64,000 bases of DNA. It comes from Haloarchaeobius sp. HME9146. Its GTDB lineage: Archaea > Halobacteriota > Halobacteria > Halobacteriales > Natrialbaceae. The notes beneath the pieces were generated by a model. That model was given only the letters and a program-made list of their open reading frames with translations, made no database searches and was not told the DNA's origin. The DNA is taken from NCBI RefSeq assembly GCF_025399835.1, contig NZ_JAODVR010000001.1:1736001-1800000 (forward strand). Direction: 5' to 3'. The translations under genes were made by a program, and so were the position numbers. Below are positions 58,639-64,000 of the stretch, in pieces; position 1 is the stretch's first letter, and every line of letters starts with the position of its first letter.

Positions 58639-60717
58639 ATGGATGCGGATTCGGTCCGGGGGGACGACCAGCCGGGAGCAATCGCCGAGTCAGGGCCGGC
58701 ACTGGTCGAGAAGCCCGAGCAGGTGAGACCCACGGACCGGCGAGTGCTCGCTGGCGTGCTGGGCATGACGATGCTCGCCCTGGTCGCCAGGGTGCTCTGG
58801 CTCGGCGAGCGGTCGGCGCACTGGAGCGAGGCCCGGCTCGGGTATGCGGTGATGACCACCGTCGAGACGGGTGTCTGGACGTATCGGCCGGTGATGCACG
58901 GGCCGCTCCTCGCGCACGCGAACGAACTACTATTCTCGACCTTCGGGCCCTCGGACGCGATGGCCCGACTCACGGTCGCCGTGGTCGGCGGCCTCCTGCC
59001 CCTCGCGACGTGGCTGTTCCGCGAGCGCCTCCGCAACGTCGAGGTACTCGCGCTTGCGGGCTTCCTCGCGATGAATCCCGTGTTGCTGTACTACTCCCGG
59101 TTCGCCCGGAGCGACCTGCTCGTCGCCGCCCTCGCCCTGGTCACGCTGGGCTTCCTCGTGCGACTCGCCGACACAGGCTCCCCTCGGTACCTCTACGCCA
59201 CGGCCCTTTCGGGCGCGCTCGCGGTCGCGGCGAAGGAGAACGCACTGCTATACTTCGCGATGTGGATCGGGGCCGGCGCACTCGTCCTGGACCATCGGGT
59301 CCTCGTGCGCCCGCTCGACTACGACCCGGTCGACGACGGCATCGAACTCGTCCCCGAGTGGCTGCTCGGCCGCATCGATGGGGCGGTCGTGCTGGTCGCA
59401 CTCCTGAACCCGGTCGTGGTCACGCTCTTCGTGGAGTCCCGGTTCGTGACCATCGTGTCGGTGCTCGTCGCGCTCCGGGCGACCCGCTGGGTACTCCCCG
59501 AGGGCGGTGACGGGCATCGGCTCTCCACGCTCACCGGTGCGCTGGCGGTGGTCTGGCTGCTCACGGGTATCGGCCCGGTCGCACTGGTCTACACCGTGGC
59601 CTGGGCCGTGTTCGGAAGCTTCGTCCTCGGTGAGGTACTCCGTGGCTCGTCGGCAGGGCAGACGCTCACCCTGTGGCGTGCACCGCTGCTGCTCGCGGGG
59701 ACGATGGTCGCGGTCGTGACTATCGGGTTCTACGCGCCCCGCGGGGAGGCTGGCCTGGGGGCCGCCCTGACGAACCCGGTGCTCCTGCCCGGTGTCGTCG
59801 AGGCTGCCCTCTTCGAGAGCTGGGACGACATGACGGCCCTCTACTTCGGGAACGTCCAGACCCTGAGCTTCCTCGACTCGTTCGCCTTCTTCGCGACCGC
59901 CCTCTGGGGTGGCGCGTTCGTCCTCCTCCTCTTCGCAGTCGTGGGATTCCTCGCCGACCGATACGGGGCGGGCGAACAGCGCGAGCTCGTCGCGTTCGCA
60001 AGCTACTGGGGCTTCGCCAGCGTCCTGGCGTACCCGGTGCTGGTCGCGGTGCAGGGCCAGTGGGCGCTCGTGCACATGGTCGTCCCGCTGGCCATCCCCG
60101 CGGCGGTGGGACTCGGGCTGGTCGGGCGCTGGGGCTGGGCTGCAGTCGGGGACCGCCGGACGGTCTCTGCGAGCCTCGCCGTCGCCGTCCTCCTGTTCGC
60201 GACCGGCCTCACCGGCGCGACGGCGGTGTCGACGGTGTACGGCAGCCCTGCTGGCGAGGAGAACCCCCTCGTGCAGGCCGGCCAGCCGGGGACCGACCTC
60301 GGGCCGGTCGCGACGGCCATCGAGACCGCGGCGAGCCAGAACACGGACGGCCCGGACGTGGTGTACTACGGCGCGTTCTTCGCCATGGACAACGAGAGCG
60401 CCGCGGACCGGTTGCCGGTCACCGACGGCGAGGGCTGGCGCAACGGTACCTGGACGGTGTACGCCGAGAACGAGAACTGGTACCACCGGCTCCCGTTGGC
60501 GTGGTACGTGGCCCAGGCAGACGCCGAGGCGGCCAGTGCACGCACCATCTCGGGGCTCCAGGTACACCTCGGCAGCCAGCCACCGGTCGTAATCACCCGG
60601 GCGACCCACGCCGACCACGTCGGCGAACTGCTCGGTGACGGCTACCAGCGCCACGCGGTGAACCTGACGGTGACCGGGACGGAGACCGTCGTGTTCGTGA
60701 ACAACTCCGCCCGGTAG
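58639..60717 (+). CDS. Agl23-like flippase-activity-associated membrane protein
   Basis: The 692-residue protein has about 13 transmembrane helices with a GT-C-like first loop (HWSEARLGYAV, acidic motif), MNPVLLYYSRFARSDLLVA and VAAKENALLYFAM. A soluble C-terminal domain follows from about residue 550. This layout is that of the TIGR03663 family, tied by genetics to lipid-carrier flipping in haloarchaeal N-glycosylation. Function here is by family. Single gene, upstream of purK. Confidence 0.88.
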   Translation: MDADSVRGDDQPGAIAESGPALVEKPEQVRPTDRRVLAGVLGMTMLALVARVLWLGERSAHWSEARLGYAVMTTVETGVWTYRPVMHGPLLAHANELLFSTFGPSDAMARLTVAVVGGLLPLATWLFRERLRNVEVLALAGFLAMNPVLLYYSRFARSDLLVAALALVTLGFLVRLADTGSPRYLYATALSGALAVAAKENALLYFAMWIGAGALVLDHRVLVRPLDYDPVDDGIELVPEWLLGRIDGAVVLVALLNPVVVTLFVESRFVTIVSVLVALRATRWVLPEGGDGHRLSTLTGALAVVWLLTGIGPVALVYTVAWAVFGSFVLGEVLRGSSAGQTLTLWRAPLLLAGTMVAVVTIGFYAPRGEAGLGAALTNPVLLPGVVEAALFESWDDMTALYFGNVQTLSFLDSFAFFATALWGGAFVLLLFAVVGFLADRYGAGEQRELVAFASYWGFASVLAYPVLVAVQGQWALVHMVVPLAIPAAVGLGLVGRWGWAAVGDRRTVSASLAVAVLLFATGLTGATAVSTVYGSPAGEENPLVQAGQPGTDLGPVATAIETAASQNTDGPDVVYYGAFFAMDNESAADRLPVTDGEGWRNGTWTVYAENENWYHRLPLAWYVAQADAEAASARTISGLQVHLGSQPPVVITRATHADHVGELLGDGYQRHAVNLTVTGTETVVFVNNSAR

Positions 60718-60787
60718 TTGGGGGAGACAGTGCACGTCGATGCATAGAGCAAGCGTTAAGCATCGGGCTGTGGAACCGCCGACCATA

Positions 60788-61942
60788 ATGCCCGCGACCC
60801 TACCAGGGCCGACACTCGGCGTCGTCGGCGGCGGCCAGCTTGGGCGGATGCTGGCCGAAGCTGCCGCGCCCCTGGGCGTCGACGTGGTGGTCCTCGACCC
60901 CACGCCAGACTGCCCGGCCGCGCCGGTCGCCCGCGACCAGCTCGTCGCCGACTTCGACGACCAGTCGGCCATCCGTGACCTGGCCGAACGCGTCGACTAC
61001 CTCACGTTCGAGATCGAACTCGCCGACCAGGACGCGCTGAACGAGGTCAGCGCCGAGACGGGCGTCCCGTGCCATCCGAAGCCGGCGACGCTCGAACTCA
61101 TCCACGACAAGCTCCACCAGAAGCAGACGCTCGCCGACGCCGGGATTCCAGTTCCCGAGTTCCGGGCGGTGGAGACCGCCGACGAGCTTCGCGACGCCAT
61201 CGACGAACTCGGTGCGCCGGCGATGCTCAAGGCCCGAACCGGCGGCTACGACGGCCGTGGGAACGTCCCTGTCGAGCACCGGGACGAGGCAGCGGAGGCC
61301 ATCGAGGCCGTCGCCGGCCCCGCCATGCTCGAAGCGTTCGTGGACTACGAGCGCGAGGTGAGCGTCATCGCCGTCAAGGGCGACGGCGAGGTGGCGACGT
61401 TCCCCGTCGGGGAGAACGTCCACGAGGCGGAGATACTGCGCGAGACGGTCGTCCCCGCCGGCTCCGACGAGGCCGTGCTCGAGGAGGCCGAGGCCGTGGC
61501 CCGCGACGTGCTCGAGCTGATGGAGGGCCGTGGCGTCTACGGTATCGAGCTGTTCGAGACCCGCGACGGCGAGATTCTGGTCAACGAGATCGCGCCCCGT
61601 CCGCACAACTCCGGGCACTGGACCATCGAGGGTGCGGTCACCTCCCAGTTCGAACAGCACGCCCGCGCGGTGCTCGGCTGGCCCCTCGGCGCGACCAACC
61701 TGCGCGCGAACACGGTCTCGAAGAACATCCTCGGGACCGGCGACGAGTCCCGCGAGGCCGAACTCTCGGGCATCGATTCGGTCCTCGACGCACCCGGGGC
61801 GTCGCTGCACTGGTACGGCAAGCGCGACGTGCGCCCGCTCCGGAAGATGGGTCACGTCACGAGCGTCGCGACCGACGGCGAATCGACCGACGAACTCCTG
61901 ACGGGCACTCGCATGCTCGTCGACGACCTCTCGTTCAGATGA
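60788..61942 (+). CDS. purK: N5-carboxyaminoimidazole ribonucleotide synthase PurK
   Basis: This ATP-grasp enzyme of purine synthesis converts AIR and bicarbonate to N5-CAIR. The 384-residue product begins TLGVVGGGQLGRMLAEAA, has LKARTGGYDGRGN, EVSVIAVKG and VNEIAPRPHNSGHWTIEG (metal and ATP site). ATG 60788 matches the homologous start; TTAAGC about 33 bases upstream may be the promoter. Its stop overlaps purE (ATGA), giving the usual purKE operon. Confidence 0.96.
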   Translation: MPATLPGPTLGVVGGGQLGRMLAEAAAPLGVDVVVLDPTPDCPAAPVARDQLVADFDDQSAIRDLAERVDYLTFEIELADQDALNEVSAETGVPCHPKPATLELIHDKLHQKQTLADAGIPVPEFRAVETADELRDAIDELGAPAMLKARTGGYDGRGNVPVEHRDEAAEAIEAVAGPAMLEAFVDYEREVSVIAVKGDGEVATFPVGENVHEAEILRETVVPAGSDEAVLEEAEAVARDVLELMEGRGVYGIELFETRDGEILVNEIAPRPHNSGHWTIEGAVTSQFEQHARAVLGWPLGATNLRANTVSKNILGTGDESREAELSGIDSVLDAPGASLHWYGKRDVRPLRKMGHVTSVATDGESTDELLTGTRMLVDDLSFR

Positions 61943-62580
61943 CCGACGACGTAGACTCCCTCATCGACGACCTGCACGCCGAAGCACAGCGCGACCGACC
62001 GGCCGAGGACACCCCCGACATCGGCATCGTCATGGGGTCGGACTCGGACCTCGACGTGATGATGGGCTCGGAGACGGGCCGCGGCGGGGCGTACGACGCT
62101 CTCGTCGACGAACTCGGCTTCGCCGAGGTCACGGACTACGACGACCCGCCGGAAGAGCGGTTCACGTTCGAGACGTACGTCACCTCCGCCCACCGCACCC
62201 CCGAACTGATGTACGCCTACGCAGAGACCGCTGAGGCCCGCGGCCTCGACGTCATCATCGCCGGGGCGGGCGGTAAGTCCGCCGACCTGCCGAACATGAC
62301 CGCGTCCATCGCGTACCCGCTCCCCGTCATCGGCGTCCCCGTCCAGGAGAAGTCTGTCGACTCCGTCATCGGGATGCCACAGGGCGCGCCCCTGACCGCC
62401 GTGGATGCCGGCAAGTCGTTCAACGCCGCGCTCTCGGCCGCGATGATACTCTCTCGCGAGCACGACGAACTGCGTGAGCGCCTCGTCGACTACCACGAAG
62501 GGCTCAAGGGCGACGTGGCACGGACCTCCCGCGATCTCCACGAGCTCGGGACGCCCGGCTTCAAAGAACGCCGCGAGTGA
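61939..62580 (+). CDS. purE: N5-carboxyaminoimidazole ribonucleotide mutase PurE
   Basis: This enzyme converts N5-CAIR to CAIR. The 213-residue product has IGIVMGSDSDL, TSAHRTPELM, IIAGAGGKSADLPNM and GVPVQEKSVDSV. It is longer than bacterial PurE (about 165 residues) by an N-terminal helix of about 25 residues and an acidic insertion (GSETGRGGAYDALVDELGFA) between the first two motifs. Translationally coupled to purK. Confidence 0.95.
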   Translation: MTDDVDSLIDDLHAEAQRDRPAEDTPDIGIVMGSDSDLDVMMGSETGRGGAYDALVDELGFAEVTDYDDPPEERFTFETYVTSAHRTPELMYAYAETAEARGLDVIIAGAGGKSADLPNMTASIAYPLPVIGVPVQEKSVDSVIGMPQGAPLTAVDAGKSFNAALSAAMILSREHDELRERLVDYHEGLKGDVARTSRDLHELGTPGFKERRE

Positions 62581-62692
62581 CGCCGGTCCCACACTGACGA
62601 GGCAGAAAATCTAGAATATCGTGCCAGTTCGGGACTCCGTTTTTCTAAGGGTTCTACACCGTAGAAAACCCGAAAATCGCAAGAATCAACCC

Positions 62693-62698
62693 TTATAT
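62693..62698 (+). promoter_or_regulatory. Probable TATA box of the complex I operon
   Basis: TTATAT is framed by ACCC and GGGT and lies 41-46 bases before the nuoA ATG (62739). GGAG at 62727-62730 fits a Shine-Dalgarno sequence, so this operon is probably leadered. A near-perfect inverted repeat with CTAC/GTAG arms lies just upstream (62650-62680). Confidence 0.5.
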
Positions 62699-62738
62699 GG
62701 GTGCGCTTCAAAGCCCCGGATGTTACGGAGTAAACGGC

Positions 62739-63155
62739 ATGAATCCATGGATAGCCATCGGGGCGCTGGCTCTGGTCGGGCTGCTGATTCCGCTCGGTAT
62801 GATGTCGGTTTCAGCACTCCTCAGACCCACAGTCCCAGAAGACAGTAAACGCGCCACCTACGAAAGTGGTGAGGTTCCGACCGGCGGGACGCGCATGCGG
62901 TTCAACATCCAGTACTACATGGTCGCGCTCCTGTTCGTCGTCTTCGACATCGAGACCGTCCTCATCTTCCCGTGGACGGTTATCTACCGCTCTGCTCTCG
63001 AAGGCGGCGTCGGGCTCGTGACGGTGCTGGTTCCGATGCTCGTGTTCATCGGCGTCCTCGTCGTCGGCCTCGCATGGGCATGGCGCAACGGCGCAGTCAA
63101 GTGGGCGCGTAGCCCGCGCGCCGAACAAAGAAAGGGAGCACAGGCAGAACGATGA
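62739..63155 (+). CDS. nuoA: Complex I-like NADH/F420H2 dehydrogenase subunit A
   Basis: This is a small membrane subunit of the proton-pumping quinone reductase. The 138-residue product has three helices and the family hallmark loop (RATYESGEVPTGGTRMRFNI, then QYYMVALLFVVFDIETV). The final residues are basic. ATG 62739 is preceded by GGAG; an upstream in-frame start would need an unlikely N-terminus. It overlaps nuoB by four bases. Confidence 0.95.
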   Translation: MNPWIAIGALALVGLLIPLGMMSVSALLRPTVPEDSKRATYESGEVPTGGTRMRFNIQYYMVALLFVVFDIETVLIFPWTVIYRSALEGGVGLVTVLVPMLVFIGVLVVGLAWAWRNGAVKWARSPRAEQRKGAQAER

Positions 63156-63853
63156 GTAGCGACAACCCCACAGACCGCACGAGTACAGACGCGCTGACCA
63201 AGACGCGCGAAGCCCGCATGGGCGAAGGCCTCGACGACCGGTTCAACTCGCGACTCCGCGAGGCGTTCGGCTCCACGCCGTTCATCCTCACGAAGTTCGA
63301 CAAGTTCATGAACTGGGTCCGTGGCTCTTCGATGTTCATGCTGCAGTTCGGTATCGCATGCTGCAGTATCGAGATGATCCACACCTACGCCATCAAGCAC
63401 GACCTCGACCGCTTCGGTGCAGGTGTGCCCCGGGCGTCCCCGCGGCAGGCGGACGTCATCATCGTTCCAGGGACCATCGTCTCGAAGTTCGCCCCCCGGA
63501 TGAAGCGGGTGTACGACCAGATGCCCGAGCCCAAGTTCGTCGTCGGGATGGGCTCGTGTACCATCTCTGGCGGCCCGTTCCAGGAGGGCTACAACGTCAT
63601 CAAGGGCGCAGAAGAGGTCATCCCGGTCGACATCCACGTCCCGGGTTGCCCGCCGCGCCCCGAGGCGCTCATCTACGGCGTCGCGAAGCTCCAGGAACGC
63701 ATCGCGAACGGCGAGTCCGCGCCGGTGACGGTGAAGCCGTACGAACTCGAACAGTTCGGCGACATGCCGCGCGACGAGGTCGTCGACAAGCTCGCAGAGC
63801 AGATCGACGAAGAGACGCTCGCCATGCGCTACAACTGGGCTGATTCGCCATGA
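63152..63853 (+). CDS. nuoB: Complex I-like dehydrogenase subunit B (cluster N2)
   Basis: This subunit holds the terminal [4Fe-4S] cluster N2 next to the quinone site. The 233-residue product has C70-C71 (FGIACCSIEM), C136 (GMGSCTISGG) and C166 (VPGCPPRPEA). A charged ~50-residue N-terminal extension precedes the domain. Coupled by four-base overlaps to nuoA and nuoCD, as in other haloarchaeal nuo operons, which lack the NADH-input module (nuoEFG) in known cases. Confidence 0.96.
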   Translation: MSSDNPTDRTSTDALTKTREARMGEGLDDRFNSRLREAFGSTPFILTKFDKFMNWVRGSSMFMLQFGIACCSIEMIHTYAIKHDLDRFGAGVPRASPRQADVIIVPGTIVSKFAPRMKRVYDQMPEPKFVVGMGSCTISGGPFQEGYNVIKGAEEVIPVDIHVPGCPPRPEALIYGVAKLQERIANGESAPVTVKPYELEQFGDMPRDEVVDKLAEQIDEETLAMRYNWADSP

Positions 63854-64000
63854 GCCTGGAACGACCGAGTGAACGGATGGTCACCGCCGAGGGCGACGTC
63901 GACACCGACGCCATCCTCGACCTGCTCGGCGACAAGGTCCTCGACACCGAGGAACACCTGAACGCCGACCAGTCGGTCGTCGTCCGCCCGGACGAGGTCG
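63850..64000 (+). CDS. nuoCD: Complex I-like dehydrogenase subunit CD (start only)
   Basis: The ATG at 63850 overlaps the nuoB stop. The 50 visible codons read MSLERPSERMVTAEGDVDTD and continue with a helical acidic segment (ILDLLGDKVLDTEEHLN), which fits the N-terminal part of NuoC or of the haloarchaeal NuoC-NuoD fusion. The CD label is inferred from operon order; the rest is outside the window. Confidence 0.75.
   Translation, partial: MSLERPSERMVTAEGDVDTDAILDLLGDKVLDTEEHLNADQSVVVRPDEV

Noticed and set aside
62650-62680. Near-perfect inverted repeat upstream of nuoA as a riboswitch or attenuator
   Set aside because: It lies upstream of the TATA box, so it would not be in the mRNA; at most an operator. 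Arms are interrupted by a two-base bulge.
1-64000. CRISPR arrays, insertion sequences, prophage genes, tRNA/rRNA genes, Orc1/Cdc6 origin
   Set aside because: I looked for repeated spacers, transposase motifs, integrases, T-arm consensus and origin-repeat clusters by eye and found none.

Overview
The window is chromosomal DNA of a halophilic archaeon (class Halobacteria). It is very G+C rich and its proteins are strongly acidic. Several promoters place a TATA-like box 25-35 bases before the start codon, as expected for leaderless haloarchaeal transcripts. Gene content also fits: halocyanins, HalX and bacterio-opsin-activator-type regulators, PAN, a Dph2-type diphthamide enzyme, the archaeal RNA polymerase subunit L, haloarchaeal phosphomevalonate decarboxylase and an Agl23-like N-glycosylation protein. 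I cannot name the genus. I found no tRNA, rRNA, CRISPR array, insertion sequence or replication origin.

Layout. 1-3.4 kb: rad50 (cut by the window edge) and mre11. 3.6-5.6 kb: a frameshifted winged-helix regulator, the proteasomal ATPase PAN and a zinc-ribbon protein. 5.7-8.1 kb: TrkH/TrkA potassium uptake. 8.1-15.3 kb: a membrane halocyanin, two metallopeptidases (M42 and M28), an EamA exporter divergent from an Lrp-type regulator, an MTH865-like protein, an orphan 2-oxoacid dehydrogenase E1-alpha and a divergent NAD-kinase paralogue. 15.3-21.8 kb: a respiratory island built around a split cytochrome b, a Rieske protein and a second halocyanin, flanked by six uncharacterised proteins, most of them membrane proteins. 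22-24.3 kb: endonuclease III and phosphomevalonate decarboxylase. 24.3-26.1 kb: an MFS transporter divergent from a small HTH protein around a palindromic operator. 26.1-31.8 kb: cytochrome oxidase assembly (CtaA-CtaB fusion) and oxidase subunits II and III with accessory membrane proteins. Subunit I is not in the window.

31.9-44 kb is mixed metabolism and small regulators: acyl-CoA dehydrogenase, squalene/phytoene synthase, 3-hydroxyacyl-CoA dehydrogenase, a CPA1 antiporter with a TrkA domain, and a fructose-bisphosphate aldolase/fructose-1,6-bisphosphatase operon. 44-45.8 kb: an acyl-CoA carboxylase beta subunit with an epsilon-like N-terminal extension. 46.3-51.7 kb is the most unusual stretch: tandem PH-domain membrane proteins, a Zn/Cd-type P1B ATPase, a protein with four exact-period zinc-ribbon repeats joined to a J domain, and a TIR-domain protein with a C-terminal zinc ribbon whose stop codon abuts that of the J-domain gene. 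51.8-58.5 kb: tpiA, a YlbF-like protein, a Bat-type regulator, a HalX protein with a dead receiver domain, dph2, rpoL, a zinc-ribbon/CAP-like membrane protein, hisF and a His-rich membrane peptide. 58.6-64 kb: an Agl23-like protein, purK-purE, and the start of the complex I operon (nuoA, nuoB, nuoCD).

Functionally, much of the window concerns energy conversion. Electrons from the complex I-like enzyme reach menaquinol, then the bc-type complex. Halocyanin probably replaces cytochrome c and delivers electrons to the CuA site of oxidase subunit II. The most novel candidates are the zinc-ribbon-repeat J-domain protein with its TIR neighbour, the uncharacterised partners of the bc complex, and the catalytic-motif-depleted paralogues (NAD kinase-like and HalX).
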